64,000 nt of DNA from Ralstonia sp. 25mfcol4.1 (GTDB lineage: Bacteria > Pseudomonadota > Gammaproteobacteria > Burkholderiales > Burkholderiaceae), in assembly GCF_900104095.1 (NCBI RefSeq), contig NZ_FNJO01000009.1, forward strand, positions 62,001-126,000, written 5' to 3'. The notes under the pieces are model-generated. The model was given only the letters and a program-made list of their open reading frames with translations. It was not told where the DNA came from and ran no database searches. The position numbers and the translations under genes were made by a program. Below are positions 27,842 to 37,288 of this stretch, piece by piece; the first letter of the stretch is position 1; each line of letters begins with the position of its first letter.

Positions 27842-30718
27842 TCAGTGCGGATCAGGAAGGATGGTGTCGAGCGGCTCGGGCTCGACGGCAGGAGGATTGC
27901 CGCGCGGCAGTGCCAGCGTGAAGCGTGCGCCGGGGCCGGCCGGCTCCACCCAGATGCGGCCGCCGTGGGCCTGCATGATGGCGTCGCACACGGCCAGCCC
28001 CAGGCCCACGCCGGCGGTGGCCGATTCGCGCTGGCCACGCGTGAATTTCTCGAAGATGTGGCGCTCCTGGCCCGGCGCCACGCCGGGGCCCTCGTCCTCG
28101 ACGATCAGGCGCACTTCGTCGTCGAGCAGCTCGCCACGGATGCGCACGACCGTGCCGGGCGCGGTGTACTTGGCCGCGTTTTCCAGAAGGTTGCACAGCA
28201 CGCGCTCCATCAGCACGCCGTCGCATTCCACCAGCGGCAGCGCGGAAAGGCGGGCCACCTGCACGCGATGCGCCTTCAGTGCCTCGCGCATCGACGCGAG
28301 CGCCGCGCCCACCAGTTCCTCCAGCGATTGCCAGCCGCGCTGCAGTGCCACGTCGTGCTGCTGCAGTCGGGCCATGTCGAGCAGGTTGACCACCATGGTC
28401 CGCATGCGCAGCGCCTGCCCACGCATGGCCTCCACGGTCTCGGCCACGTCGCCGGCCAGCGCCGGCGTGGCGCGCTGCAGCGTCTCGGCCATGCCGATCA
28501 GCCCGGTCAGCGGCGTGCGCAGGTCGTGCGACACGGCGGCCAGCAGCGAACTGCGCAGCCGCTCCGATTCGATCGACACCAGCGCGCGCTGCGCCACTTC
28601 CACGTAGTGCAGCCGCTCGATGCCGATGGCGATCAGCGTGGCGAAGACATCGGCCTGACGTCGCAGCTCGGGCTCGGCCAGCGCGTGCCAGGCGCGCGGC
28701 TCCACGGCCAGCACGCCGCGCGTCTGCATCGGCGCCTTCAGCGGCAGGTACAGCACCGTGCTGCCCGGCAGCGTATGGGTGCCGGTGCCGGCCGGCTGGC
28801 CGTGGTCGAACACCCATTGCGCCAGCACCGTGTCGATGGCCTCTCCCTTGTCGGTCTTGTCGGTCCTGTCGGTCTTGTCACCAGGCCCGCCCGGCGCGCC
28901 TCCGGCCATCGGCACCAGCCGGCCCTGTTCGGACACCAGAAAGAACGTCACATGGGCTTCGAACGCGGCGCGCATGAAGCGGCTGCCGATCTCGACCACC
29001 TGATCGGTGGTCAGCGCGGCCGACAGCTCGCGGGCCAGTTCGTACAGCGTGCGCGCATCGGTTTCGCGCCGCACGGCCACCTGCGCCTGCTCGCGCAGGC
29101 CGGCCGTGAGCTGCCCGATGACCAGCCCCACCGTCAGCAATACGAAGAACGTCAGCAGGTACTGCACGTCGCTGACCGCGAACGACATCCGGGGTGGCAC
29201 GAAGAAGAAATCGAACGCCGCCACCGCCAGCACCGATGCCAGCGCCGCCGGTCCCCGGCCATGGCGCAAGGCCACGCCGACCACGCCCGCCAGGAACAGC
29301 ATCGCAATGTTGACGAGGTCGAACCACGGGCGCGCCAGCATCGACAGCACCGTGGCACCGGCGCACCAGACCGCCGCGAACGCGTAGTCGCGCCGGCGCG
29401 TGCGTGCCAGTTCGGCGCGGGCCTCGATGGCGGCCTGCGCATCGGCATCGTCATGGGGCGCGACGATCTGCGGCGCGCGCGGCCGAAGATCGGCGCGCGT
29501 GGTGTCGGCGGCCACGCGGATCACGTCGATCTCCGGGCAGCCCGCCGCCAGCGCATCGGCAAACGTCTGCCGGCCGATCAGCCGGTTGCCCGCGCCCACC
29601 ACCGGCGACAACGCACGCGCCAGCCACATGCGCGCCTGATCGATCGGACTGCCCTCGGCGCGCCAGTCGTTGCGGGCACGCCCCACCAGCACCTTGGTCA
29701 GGTTGTGGCGGCGCACGTAGCCGGCCACCGCTCTGACCATGTCGTGCCCGGCCAGCGTTTCGGTGCGGGCGCCCAGTTCCTCGGCCAGTTGCATGGCGGC
29801 GCGGACGCGCACGCGGACGGGGTCGGCCAGCGGCATCAGCCGGGGCGTGGCGATGGTGACCACGTGCCAGTCGCAGTCGAGCTGGCTGGCCAGGCGCCGC
29901 GCGCTGCGCACCACCTGTTCGGCATCGTCGCCGGTGCCAATGCACGCCAGCACGGCCTCGCGGGTGCGCCAGACCGGCTGGATCGCCTCGGCATGGCGGT
30001 AGGCGCGCACGTCGTCATCGACGCGGTCGGCGGTACGGCGCAGCGCCAGTTCGCGCAGCGCGATCAGGTTGCCCTTGCGGAAGAAATGCCGGGCCGCGTG
30101 GCGCGCCTGGTCAGGCAGGTACACCTTGCCTTCGCGCAGCCGGCGCAGCAGTTCGTCGGCGGGCAGGTCCACCAGCACCACCTCGTCGGCGCCGTCGAAC
30201 ACGGCGTCGGGCACGGTTTCCCAGACGCGCACGCCGGTGATGCCGCCCACGGCCTGGTTCAGGCTGTCCAGGTGCTGGACGTTGACCGTGGTCCAGACGT
30301 CGATGCCGGCAGCCTGCAGCTCCTGGATGTCCTGCCAGCGTTTGGGGTGGCGGCTGCCCGCCGCGTTGGAGTGCGCCAGTTCGTCGACGAGTACCAGCGC
30401 AGGGTGGCGGGCCAGTGCGCCATCGAGATCGAATTCCTGCAGCACGTGATCCCGATAGGGCACGTCGCGCAGCGGCAGGCGCTCCAGGCCGTCCACCAGC
30501 GATTCGGTTTCGGCGCGGCCGTGGGTTTCGACCACGCCGATCACCACGTCCACGCCCTGTTCACGCAAGGCCCGGGCCGCCGCCAGCATGGCAAAGGTCT
30601 TGCCCACGCCGGCCGATGCACCAAAGTAGACCCGCAGCTTGCCGTGCGCGGCGCGCACGCCGTCCGCCTGCATGCGTTGCAGCAGGGCGTCGGGGTCCGG
30701 GCGGGCGGCGTCAGTCAT
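27842..30718 (-). CDS. kdpD: Osmosensitive potassium-channel histidine kinase KdpD
   Basis: A 958-residue sensor kinase. Order of domains: N-terminal KdpD sensor with Walker A (GASAGVGKT, residues 33-41), universal-stress-like domain (about 250-370), four closely packed transmembrane helices (about 410-510), GAF-like region, HisKA with the phospho-acceptor in VSHDLRTPLTGL, and HATPase with N and G boxes (NLLENAAKYT, DEGPGVAPG). I start at the ATG at 30716-30718 (MTDAARPDPDALLQRM); upstream in-frame codons run into the intergenic repeat. A small 9-bp tandem repeat (28847-28882) inserts DKTDRTDKTDKG in the GAF-like region. Confidence 0.95.
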   Translation of the reverse strand: MTDAARPDPDALLQRMQADGVRAAHGKLRVYFGASAGVGKTFAMLAAARALREQGVDVVIGVVETHGRAETESLVDGLERLPLRDVPYRDHVLQEFDLDGALARHPALVLVDELAHSNAAGSRHPKRWQDIQELQAAGIDVWTTVNVQHLDSLNQAVGGITGVRVWETVPDAVFDGADEVVLVDLPADELLRRLREGKVYLPDQARHAARHFFRKGNLIALRELALRRTADRVDDDVRAYRHAEAIQPVWRTREAVLACIGTGDDAEQVVRSARRLASQLDCDWHVVTIATPRLMPLADPVRVRVRAAMQLAEELGARTETLAGHDMVRAVAGYVRRHNLTKVLVGRARNDWRAEGSPIDQARMWLARALSPVVGAGNRLIGRQTFADALAAGCPEIDVIRVAADTTRADLRPRAPQIVAPHDDADAQAAIEARAELARTRRRDYAFAAVWCAGATVLSMLARPWFDLVNIAMLFLAGVVGVALRHGRGPAALASVLAVAAFDFFFVPPRMSFAVSDVQYLLTFFVLLTVGLVIGQLTAGLREQAQVAVRRETDARTLYELARELSAALTTDQVVEIGSRFMRAAFEAHVTFFLVSEQGRLVPMAGGAPGGPGDKTDRTDKTDKGEAIDTVLAQWVFDHGQPAGTGTHTLPGSTVLYLPLKAPMQTRGVLAVEPRAWHALAEPELRRQADVFATLIAIGIERLHYVEVAQRALVSIESERLRSSLLAAVSHDLRTPLTGLIGMAETLQRATPALAGDVAETVEAMRGQALRMRTMVVNLLDMARLQQHDVALQRGWQSLEELVGAALASMREALKAHRVQVARLSALPLVECDGVLMERVLCNLLENAAKYTAPGTVVRIRGELLDDEVRLIVEDEGPGVAPGQERHIFEKFTRGQRESATAGVGLGLAVCDAIMQAHGGRIWVEPAGPGARFTLALPRGNPPAVEPEPLDTILPDPH
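28847..28882. repeat. 9-bp tandem repeat inside kdpD
   Basis: Four units of cttgtcggt with small changes (28847, 28856, 28865, 28874). On the minus strand they encode Asp-Lys-Thr-type triplets in a loop of the KdpD GAF-like region. The frame is preserved. Confidence 0.85.
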
Positions 30719-30905
30719 CGTGTGTGGATTGTGCCACGCAGGCATTCGCGGTGTGTGCATGCGCCGGCCCTCTCCCCCGGCCCTTCGCCCCCGCGCGGGA
30801 GAGGTGAGCAAACCACCAGCATCCGATATGCCCCTGGTGTTCTCCCCTCTCCCCCCTGCGGGAGAGGGGCGGGGGCGAGGGCAAGCGCATCGACCACCAC
30901 GAAAT
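30719..30905. repeat. Intergenic inverted-repeat element between kdpC and kdpD
   Basis: Two head-to-head copies of a CTCTCCC...GGGAGAG element: CCTCTCCC / GGGAGAGG at 30769-30804 with a 20-nt loop, and CCCCTCTCCC / GGGAGAGGGG at 30844-30869 with a 6-nt loop. A related hairpin occurs at 45534-45568. This looks like a dispersed REP-type intergenic repeat. As RNA it would form a strong hairpin between the kdpC and kdpD cistrons and could lower kdpDE expression relative to kdpFABC. Confidence 0.75.
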
Positions 30906-31523
30906 CTATTTCAGCCCATCCAGCGCAAGATTCAACTTGAGCACGTTCACCGCTGGCTCCCCTAGCACCGCCAGGCCCGGGCCCTCGGTGTTAGCCGCGA
31001 TCAGCGCCTCGACCTTCGCCTCCGGCAGGCCGCGCAGGCGCGCCACGCGCGCCGCCTGGTATTGCGCCGCGGCCGGGCTGATATGCGGGTCGAGGCCGCT
31101 GCCCGACGCCGTGACCAGGTCCACCGGCACCGGCGCCCGGTTATCGGGATCGGCGGCGTGCAGCGCATCGATACGCGCGGTCGCCGCGTCGGTCAGCGCC
31201 GGATTGGTCGGGCCCAGGTTCGAGCCCACCGACGCCGCGCCGTTGTACGGCATCGGCGCCGTGGCCGACAGGCGGCCCCAGAAGTACTTCGGGTCCGAGA
31301 ACGGCTGGCCGATCAGCGCCGAGCCGACCGTCCTGCCATCCTGCACGATCAGCGACCCGGCGGCCTGGTGCGGAAACACCGCGCGCGCGATGCCGGTGAC
31401 CACGCCCGGATAGAGCAGCCCGGTGACGATGGACAGGCCGACGAACACAGTCAGCGCCGGGCGCAGCATGCCGGTCTGGCGAGCCGGCTCGGCCGGCAGG
31501 TTGATTTGGGCTTGTGAAGGCAT
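30906..31523 (-). CDS. kdpC: Potassium-transporting ATPase subunit KdpC
   Basis: A 205-residue accessory subunit of the KdpFABC high-affinity potassium pump. One N-terminal transmembrane helix (about residues 20-45, [20 protein letters not shown]) is followed by a periplasmic domain with the family motifs [33 protein letters not shown] and [11 protein letters not shown]. It is 15 bp downstream of kdpB. A repeat-containing 187-bp gap separates it from kdpD. Confidence 0.95.
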   Translation of the reverse strand: MPSQAQINLPAEPARQTGMLRPALTVFVGLSIVTGLLYPGVVTGIARAVFPHQAAGSLIVQDGRTVGSALIGQPFSDPKYFWGRLSATAPMPYNGAASVGSNLGPTNPALTDAATARIDALHAADPDNRAPVPVDLVTASGSGLDPHISPAAAQYQAARVARLRGLPEAKVEALIAANTEGPGLAVLGEPAVNVLKLNLALDGLK

Positions 31524-31538
31524 TGCAGTTCTCCGTAC

Positions 31539-33776
31539 TCAGATCCAGCCGAACATCGTCAGGAACATGTCGATCAGCTTGATGCCGGCAAAGGGCACCA
31601 GGATGCCGCCCAGCCCGTAGATCAACAGGTTGCGGCGCAGCAGGATGGCGGCGCCCAGCGGGCGGTACACCACGCCGCGCATCGCCAGCGGAATCAGCGC
31701 CACGATGATCAGCGCGTTGAAGATCACGGCCGACATGATGGCCGACGCCGGCGTGGACAGGTGCATCACGTTCAGCAGGTTCAGCTGCGGATACGTGGTG
31801 GCGAATGCGGCCGGGATGATCGCGAAATACTTGGCCACGTCGTTGGCCACGCTGAAGGTGGTCAGCGACCCGCGCGTCATCAGCATCTGCTTGCCGATCT
31901 CGACGATCTCGATCAGCTTGGTCGGGTTGCTGTCCAGGTCGACCATGTTGCCGGCCTCGCGCGCGGCCTGCGTGCCGCTGTTCATGGCGACCGCCACATC
32001 GGCCTGCGCCAGCGCCGGGGCGTCGTTGGTGCCGTCGCCGGTCATCGCCACCAGGCGGCCCTGCCCCTGGTATTCCCGGATCAGCGCGAGCTTGGCCTCG
32101 GGCGTGGCTTCGGCCAGGAAGTCGTCCACGCCGGCCTCGGCCGCGATCGATGCCGCCGTCAGGCGGTTGTCGCCGGTGATCATCACGGTGCGGATGCCCA
32201 TCTTGCGCAGCTCGCCGAACCGCTCGCGGATGCCGCTCTTGACGATGTCCTTGAGCTCGACCACGCCCAGCACGCGCACGCTGTCCTCGGTGCCTTCGGA
32301 GATGGCCTCGGCCACCACCAGCGGCGTGCTGCCGGCGCGCGCCACATCGTCCACGGCCTGCATGACGGCGTCGGGGAACTTGCCGGCGCGCTCGGTCACG
32401 TAGCGACGCACCGCGTCGGCCGCGCCCTTGCGCACGCTGCGCACGACGTTGCCTTGTGCCACATCGACGCCGCTCATGCGCGTCTGCGCGGTGAACGGCA
32501 CGAAGACCGGGGCAGCCAGTCCGCGTGCGCCCATCTCCGGCGCGGTCACGCCCGGTTGCTGGCGCACCAGCGCGACGATGCTGCGGCCCTCGGGCGTTTC
32601 ATCGGCCAGCGACGACAGCCAGGCGGCCTCCGCCAGCTGGCGCTCGTTCACGCCCGGGGCGCAGAGGAAGCGCGCGGCCTGGCGATTGCCGTGGGTGATC
32701 GTGCCGGTCTTGTCCAGCAGCAGCACGTCGACGTCGCCGGCGGCCTCCACCGCGCGGCCCGACGTGGCAATCACGTTCGCCTCCATCATGCGGCTCATGC
32801 CCGCCACGCCGATGGCCGACAGCAGGCCGCCGATGGTGGTCGGGATCAGGCACACGAGCAGCGCCACCAGCACCGTCACCGATACCGGCACGCCGGCCTT
32901 GGTCACCAGCACCGCATAGAGCGAGTACGGCTGCAGCGTGGCCGTGGCCAGCAGCAGCACCAGCGTCAGGCCCACCAGCAGGATCGTCAGCGCCAGCTCG
33001 TTCGGCGTCTTCTGGCGCTTGGCACCTTCGACCATGCTGATCATGCGGTCGATGAAGCTTTCGCCCGGATTGGTCGTGATGCGGACCACGATCCAGTCGG
33101 ACAGCACGCGCGTGCCGCCGGTCACCGACGAGAAATCGCCGCCCGATTCGCGGATCACGGGCGCCGATTCTCCCGTGATGGCGCTTTCATCGACGGAGGC
33201 CACGCCTTCGATGACCTCGCCGTCGCCGGGGATCATCTCGCCGGCTTCGACCAGCACGATGTCGCCGCGCCGCAGGTCGGTGGCGATGACCGGCTGGGTG
33301 GCGCCGGCGGCGCGCGCATCGCCTCGGCCCGGGCGCACCACGCGCGCCATGGTGGTGGTCTTGAGCCCGCGCAGCGCGGCGGCCTGCTGCTTGCTGCGGC
33401 CTTCGGCCAGGGCTTCGGCAAAGTTGGCGAACAGCACCGTGAACCACAACCAGACCGCAACGGCCAGGATGAAGCCCGCGGACTCGCTGCCCTGCGCGTG
33501 GCCGAGCCATGCACGCAGGAACAGGATCGTCGTCAGGATGCTGCCCGCGTAGACCACGAACATCACGGGATTGCGCAACTGCGCACGCGGCGTGAGCTTG
33601 CGCAGCGCATCGATCATGGCCGGCTTGACCAGTTCTGGCGAGAACATGCCGCGCGCGGGGCGCGGGTGATGCGGCATGCCGCCGCCGGCCGCCGTGGCGG
33701 TCGCATTGGCTGCCGTGCCGGCGGGACGTGACGGCGCGGCCGGGGTATTACGCGTCGCCGGGGATTGTTGTTGCAT
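31539..33776 (-). CDS. kdpB: Potassium-transporting ATPase ATP-binding subunit KdpB
   Basis: P-type ATPase subunit that energises potassium uptake. Motifs: TGES at 201-204, phosphorylated D355 in LLLDKTGT, and [17 protein letters not shown] near the C terminus. It has seven or so membrane segments. At 745 residues it exceeds the usual 680-690 because of a roughly 45-residue Ala/Pro/Thr-rich N-terminal extension before [17 protein letters not shown]. An internal ATG at residue 44 (MFSPEL) would give a standard-length protein, so the exact start is open. kdpA ends 15 bp upstream. Confidence 0.95.
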   Translation of the reverse strand: MQQQSPATRNTPAAPSRPAGTAANATATAAGGGMPHHPRPARGMFSPELVKPAMIDALRKLTPRAQLRNPVMFVVYAGSILTTILFLRAWLGHAQGSESAGFILAVAVWLWFTVLFANFAEALAEGRSKQQAAALRGLKTTTMARVVRPGRGDARAAGATQPVIATDLRRGDIVLVEAGEMIPGDGEVIEGVASVDESAITGESAPVIRESGGDFSSVTGGTRVLSDWIVVRITTNPGESFIDRMISMVEGAKRQKTPNELALTILLVGLTLVLLLATATLQPYSLYAVLVTKAGVPVSVTVLVALLVCLIPTTIGGLLSAIGVAGMSRMMEANVIATSGRAVEAAGDVDVLLLDKTGTITHGNRQAARFLCAPGVNERQLAEAAWLSSLADETPEGRSIVALVRQQPGVTAPEMGARGLAAPVFVPFTAQTRMSGVDVAQGNVVRSVRKGAADAVRRYVTERAGKFPDAVMQAVDDVARAGSTPLVVAEAISEGTEDSVRVLGVVELKDIVKSGIRERFGELRKMGIRTVMITGDNRLTAASIAAEAGVDDFLAEATPEAKLALIREYQGQGRLVAMTGDGTNDAPALAQADVAVAMNSGTQAAREAGNMVDLDSNPTKLIEIVEIGKQMLMTRGSLTTFSVANDVAKYFAIIPAAFATTYPQLNLLNVMHLSTPASAIMSAVIFNALIIVALIPLAMRGVVYRPLGAAILLRRNLLIYGLGGILVPFAGIKLIDMFLTMFGWI

Positions 33777-33791
33777 GAGAATCTCCGCGAA

Positions 33792-35624
33792 TTACTTGGC
33801 TGCCGCCGCAACGGCGGCGGGCTGCAGTTGCTCTGCGACCGGGCCCAGCGCCAGCGCGGGCACGTAGGTCAATGCGCCAACCAGCAGGACCGAACCCACC
33901 AGCAGCACCACGAACAGCGGGCCGTGCGTGGGCATCGTGCCGGACGTGGCGGGCGTGCGGCGCTTGGCGGCCAGCGATCCGGCCATGGCCAGCACCGGGA
34001 CGATGATCCAGAAACGGCCGAACCACATCGCCGCGGCCAGCAGCACGTTGTAGAACGGCGTGTTGGCGGACAGCCCGGCAAAGGCGCTGCCGTTGTTGTT
34101 GGCCGCCGACGACAGCGCATACAGGATCTCGGAGAAGCCGTGCGTGCCGGGGTTGAACACCCCTGCGCGGCCCGGCTCCGCCATCACCGCGATGGCCGTG
34201 CCGACCAGCACCAGCAGCGGCGTCACCAGAATGGCCACGGCGGTCATCTTCATCTCGTAGGCCTCGATCTTCTTGCCCAGGTATTCGGGCGTGCGGCCGA
34301 TCATCAGGCCCGCGATAAAGACCGCCAGCACCGCGTAGACCAGCATGCCGTACAGGCCCGAACCCACGCCGCCGAAGACCACCTCGCCCAGCTGCATCAG
34401 CAGCATCGGCACCAGCCCGCCGATGGCCGTGAACGAGTCGTGCATGGCGTTCACGGCGCCGCACGACGCGGCCGTGGTGATCGTCGCGAACAGCGCGCTG
34501 GCCGAAATGCCGAAGCGCACTTCCTTGCCTTCCATGTTGCCGCCGGCCTGCAGCGCCGATGCCACATGGTCGACCGGCAGCGCCGACAGCGCGGCGTTGA
34601 CCTGCTGCTCGGACGCCATCGCCGCCAGCGCCATCACCACGAAGATCACCGTCATCGACGCGATCACGGCCACGCCCTGGCGGCGGTCCCTGACCATCTC
34701 GCCAAACGTGAAGCACAGCGCGGCCGGGATCAGGAAGATCGCCAGCATCTCGATCAGGTTGGACAGCGGCGTGGGATTCTCGAACGGATGGGCCGAGTTG
34801 GCGTTGAAGAAGCCGCCGCCGTTGGTGCCCAGCATCTTGATCGCTTCCTGCGACGCCACCGGCCCCATCGCCAGCGTCTGCGTGGCGGTTTTGGCGTCCT
34901 CGGTCACTGGCTTGCCGTCGCGGTCCATCACCGGCTGCCCGGCCGCGTCGACCTTCGGCTGCGTATATTCCACGGCCGACACCAGCGACACGTCCTTGTA
35001 GCTGTCGAAGTTCTGGATCACGCCCTGGCCCACCAGCGCCACGGCCATCACGATCGACAGCGGCAGCAGCACATACAGCGTGCTGCGCACCAGATCGACC
35101 CAGAAGTTGCCGATGGTCTGGGCGCTGTGGCGCGCAAAGCCGCGAATCAGCGCGAACACCACCGCGATGCCGGTGGCCCCCGAGACGAAGTTCTGCACCG
35201 TCAGCGCCAGCATCTGCGTCAGGTAGCTCATCGTGGATTCGCCGGCATAGCCCTGCCAGTTCGTGTTGGCCACGAAGCTGACGGCGGTGTTGAACGACGA
35301 ATCGGGCGACACCGCGCCAAACCCCTGCGGGTTCAGCGGCAGCATGCCTTGCAGGCGCTGGATGGCGTACACGGCAATCACGCCGATCACGTTGAACACG
35401 ATCACGGCGACGGCGTACTGTTTCCAGCCCATTTCGGCATCGGCACGCACGCCGGCCAGACGGTACAGCGCGCGTTCGAGCGGGCGGCCCCATGCCGTCA
35501 GCCCATAGTTGCCCTCTTCGACGGCGCGGCGCATGTAGCGGCCCAGGAACGGGCCCACCACGAACAGCACGGCAAGGAACAGGGCGAGCAGCCCCAGAAA
35601 CTGGGAGAAGGTTGACGTGGGCAT
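33792..35624 (-). CDS. kdpA: Potassium-transporting ATPase potassium-binding subunit KdpA
   Basis: A 610-residue channel-like subunit with ten or more transmembrane helices and the repeated selectivity-filter regions of the SKT superfamily ([64 protein letters not shown]). The start at 35622-35624 ([16 protein letters not shown]) shares its A with the kdpF TGA stop (TGATG), which implies translational coupling. It is followed 15 bp later by kdpB. Confidence 0.96.
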   Translation of the reverse strand: MPTSTFSQFLGLLALFLAVLFVVGPFLGRYMRRAVEEGNYGLTAWGRPLERALYRLAGVRADAEMGWKQYAVAVIVFNVIGVIAVYAIQRLQGMLPLNPQGFGAVSPDSSFNTAVSFVANTNWQGYAGESTMSYLTQMLALTVQNFVSGATGIAVVFALIRGFARHSAQTIGNFWVDLVRSTLYVLLPLSIVMAVALVGQGVIQNFDSYKDVSLVSAVEYTQPKVDAAGQPVMDRDGKPVTEDAKTATQTLAMGPVASQEAIKMLGTNGGGFFNANSAHPFENPTPLSNLIEMLAIFLIPAALCFTFGEMVRDRRQGVAVIASMTVIFVVMALAAMASEQQVNAALSALPVDHVASALQAGGNMEGKEVRFGISASALFATITTAASCGAVNAMHDSFTAIGGLVPMLLMQLGEVVFGGVGSGLYGMLVYAVLAVFIAGLMIGRTPEYLGKKIEAYEMKMTAVAILVTPLLVLVGTAIAVMAEPGRAGVFNPGTHGFSEILYALSSAANNNGSAFAGLSANTPFYNVLLAAAMWFGRFWIIVPVLAMAGSLAAKRRTPATSGTMPTHGPLFVVLLVGSVLLVGALTYVPALALGPVAEQLQPAAVAAAAK

Positions 35625-35713
35625 CAGAATTTCTCCGGCCGGAACAGTGCAACGAGCAGGTAAATGAAGATGGCGACGGCCAGGCCGCCGCTGAGCAGGT
35701 CGGTCCAGTCCAT
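35624..35713 (-). CDS. kdpF: Potassium-transporting ATPase small subunit KdpF
   Basis: A 29-residue single-helix membrane peptide ([20 protein letters not shown]...RPEKF) that stabilises the KdpFABC complex. The final RPE/K-F motif is typical for KdpF. Its start codon overlaps the stop of a small upstream membrane ORF and its own stop overlaps the kdpA start; both junctions are TGATG. Confidence 0.9.
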   Translation of the reverse strand: MDWTDLLSGGLAVAIFIYLLVALFRPEKF

Positions 35714-35883
35714 CAGGGCCTCCGGTCGGTTGCCGGATGCCCGGGCCGGCCGGGCTCCGCGCCGGTGTCGTCGGCGCCGCCACGGCCAGCGGGCAGGTTG
35801 GCGCCCAGCGCGGCGCACAGGGCCAGCAGCGCGCCCGTCAACGCGCCAAAGGCCAGCAATACGAGGAAATAGATCCCGTCCAT
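35713..35883 (-). CDS. Small single-helix membrane ORF leading the kdp operon
   Basis: A 56-residue ORF starting [20 protein letters not shown], with one strongly hydrophobic helix (about residues 4-29) and a polar Gly/Pro/Arg tail. Its TGA stop overlaps the kdpF ATG (TGATG), the same junction type used between kdpF and kdpA, which argues that it is translated and coupled. Position and design suggest an extra small subunit or a leader peptide of the Kdp pump. I do not recognise a named family. No clear Shine-Dalgarno is visible; an inverted repeat lies just upstream. Confidence 0.65.
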   Translation of the reverse strand: MDGIYFLVLLAFGALTGALLALCAALGANLPAGRGGADDTGAEPGRPGHPATDRRP

Positions 35884-35891
35884 GATGTGTG

Positions 35892-35910
35892 TGCAGGCGG
35901 GTCGCCTGCA
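35892..35910. promoter_or_regulatory. Inverted repeat just upstream of the kdp small ORF
   Basis: An 8-bp perfect inverted repeat with a 3-nt centre (TGCAGGCG-GGT-CGCCTGCA) ending 9 bp before the start codon of the 35713-35883 ORF. It may be an operator or an mRNA hairpin that covers the translation start. Confidence 0.5.
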
Positions 35911-35940
35911 GAGTGATTCACGGATAGGAGGTTAGGGATC

Positions 35941-35976
35941 GGGGGGTAAAAACGGGGTAGAGAGGGGGAGAGGGGG
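35941..35976 (+). promoter_or_regulatory. Four-tract G-rich sequence in the kdp promoter region
   Basis: Tracts of 6, 4, 5 and 5 G separated by 7, 6 and 3 nt on the plus strand. This meets the usual pattern for an intramolecular G-quadruplex, on the strand complementary to the kdp mRNA, between the KdpE box and the kdp genes. Confidence 0.5.
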
Positions 35977-35993
35977 TGTAAACGAAATATAAA
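35977..35993 (-). promoter_or_regulatory. KdpE-binding site (KdpE box)
   Basis: Read on the minus strand the site is TTTATA-TTTCG-TTTACA followed by CC. The E. coli kdpFABC operator, as I know it, is two half-sites TTTATA and TTTACA with the same 5-bp spacing. It lies about 95 bp upstream of the first small kdp ORF and is oriented toward it. kdpE itself is present in this operon. Confidence 0.8.
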
Positions 35994-36016
35994 AACGGGC
36001 GGCGCAGTGCCGCCCG
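35991..36016 (-). terminator. Intrinsic terminator of the CorA-type gene
   Basis: An 8-bp perfect stem (CGGGCGGC / GCCGCCCG) with a 5-nt loop, followed on the minus strand by TTTTTATATTT. It lies 52 bp after the stop of the 36068-37039 gene. Its T tract overlaps the TTTATA half-site of the KdpE box. Confidence 0.85.
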
Positions 36017-36067
36017 GACGCGATGTTGCCCTGCTGCCCGGCGGAAGCCGGGAAAAAAACAGCCGCG

Positions 36068-37039
36068 TTAGATCCAGCCGGCCCGGTGCAGCTTGCGCCA
36101 GAGCAATCCGCAGGCCGTGACGGTGACGCCGAGCACCACCGGATACGCGTAGTGCCACTTCAGCTCGGGCATGTCGCTGAAGTTCATGCCGTACAGCGAG
36201 AACACCACCGTCGGCACGGCCAGGATGGCGCCCCAGCCGGCCAGGCGCTTGACCACCTCGTTCTGCGTCACGGTCACCAGCGCCAGGTTGACCTGGACGG
36301 CCGTGGTCAGCATCTCGCGCACCACGTCCAGCGATCGCACGATGCGGCTGCAGTGATCCTCGATATCGCGGAAATACGCGCGCAGTTCCTTGGGCACCAG
36401 GTCTTCATGCAGCCGGATCAGCTGGCCGCAGATATCCTCCACCGGATACACGGCATTGCGCAGCCGCAGTACCTGGTGCTTGACGTGGTACAGCCGCTGG
36501 ATGGCCTCGCGGTCGAATTCGTCGCGGAAGATGCCCTGCTCCAGCTGCTCGAAGGTGTCTTCCAGCCGCGTGACGATGGGCAGGTAGTGGTCGACCACGA
36601 AGTCCATCAGCGCGTACAGCACGTAGCCCGGGCCGTTGGCCAGCCCCTGCGGGTCTTCCTCGCAGCGTTCGCGCACGGGCGCATAGGTGGAACTGGCGCC
36701 GTGGCGCACCGACACCACGTAATTGGGGCCGACAAACAGGTGGGTCTCGCCCACCACCACGTCCTCGCCGGCCAGCTGCGCGGTGTTGAGCACCACGAAC
36801 ACCGAATCGCCGTACGTTTCGAGCTTGGGCCGCTGATGGGCGTCCAGCGCGTCTTCCACGGCCAGGTCATGCAGCCCGAACGCCTGCTGCACCCGGCGCA
36901 GCAGCGTCAGGTCGGGCTCGTGCAGGCCCAGCCAGACGAACGTGCCCGGTTCCGCCAGCACCTGGCCGATATCGGCGAAGTCCACCTTGCCAAGCTTCTT
37001 GCCATTGCGATACGCCGCACAGTTGACGATGGCGCCCAT
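36068..37039 (-). CDS. CorA-family magnesium/divalent cation transporter
   Basis: A 323-residue protein with a large cytosolic N-terminal domain and two C-terminal transmembrane helices. The signature YGMN motif lies at the end of the first helix (TVVFSLYGMNFSDMP), followed by the short loop and the last helix ending RKLHRAGWI. I use the ATG at 37037-37039 (MGAIVNCAAYRNG) with GGAGGAG just upstream. CorA proteins are pentameric channels for magnesium, cobalt or nickel; the ion here is not decidable. Transcription ends at the hairpin at 35991-36016. Confidence 0.92.
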   Translation of the reverse strand: MGAIVNCAAYRNGKKLGKVDFADIGQVLAEPGTFVWLGLHEPDLTLLRRVQQAFGLHDLAVEDALDAHQRPKLETYGDSVFVVLNTAQLAGEDVVVGETHLFVGPNYVVSVRHGASSTYAPVRERCEEDPQGLANGPGYVLYALMDFVVDHYLPIVTRLEDTFEQLEQGIFRDEFDREAIQRLYHVKHQVLRLRNAVYPVEDICGQLIRLHEDLVPKELRAYFRDIEDHCSRIVRSLDVVREMLTTAVQVNLALVTVTQNEVVKRLAGWGAILAVPTVVFSLYGMNFSDMPELKWHYAYPVVLGVTVTACGLLWRKLHRAGWI

Positions 37040-37288
37040 GGCTCCTCCGCGATCAAGATGCGCAATCGTAACAAGGGCGGCGGAACCGTGCGATAGGCGT
37101 TGCGCTGACATCAGGGTGTACCCGAACCCGGGCCATCCCGGTACCCATACCGCCCCGCCCGCCACATGCGCGCGCCCTTGCGCGGGGCATATGGTCCGCA
37201 TGGTTCACCCCCTGCGGGCCGACCAAGATTTGTTACAGTTCCCGAGAAAACCGACGTTAGAATGTCCCATTTCCACGGTCACCCGGCT

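Noticed and set aside
27845-30940. Open frame of about 1030 codons on the plus strand opposite kdpD
   Set aside because: A GC-rich shadow frame: Arg/His/Gln-rich composition, no recognisable domain, and the minus strand encodes a full KdpD with all motifs.
31761-33731. Long open frame opposite kdpB
   Set aside because: His/Arg-rich translation without motifs; KdpB on the other strand is certain.
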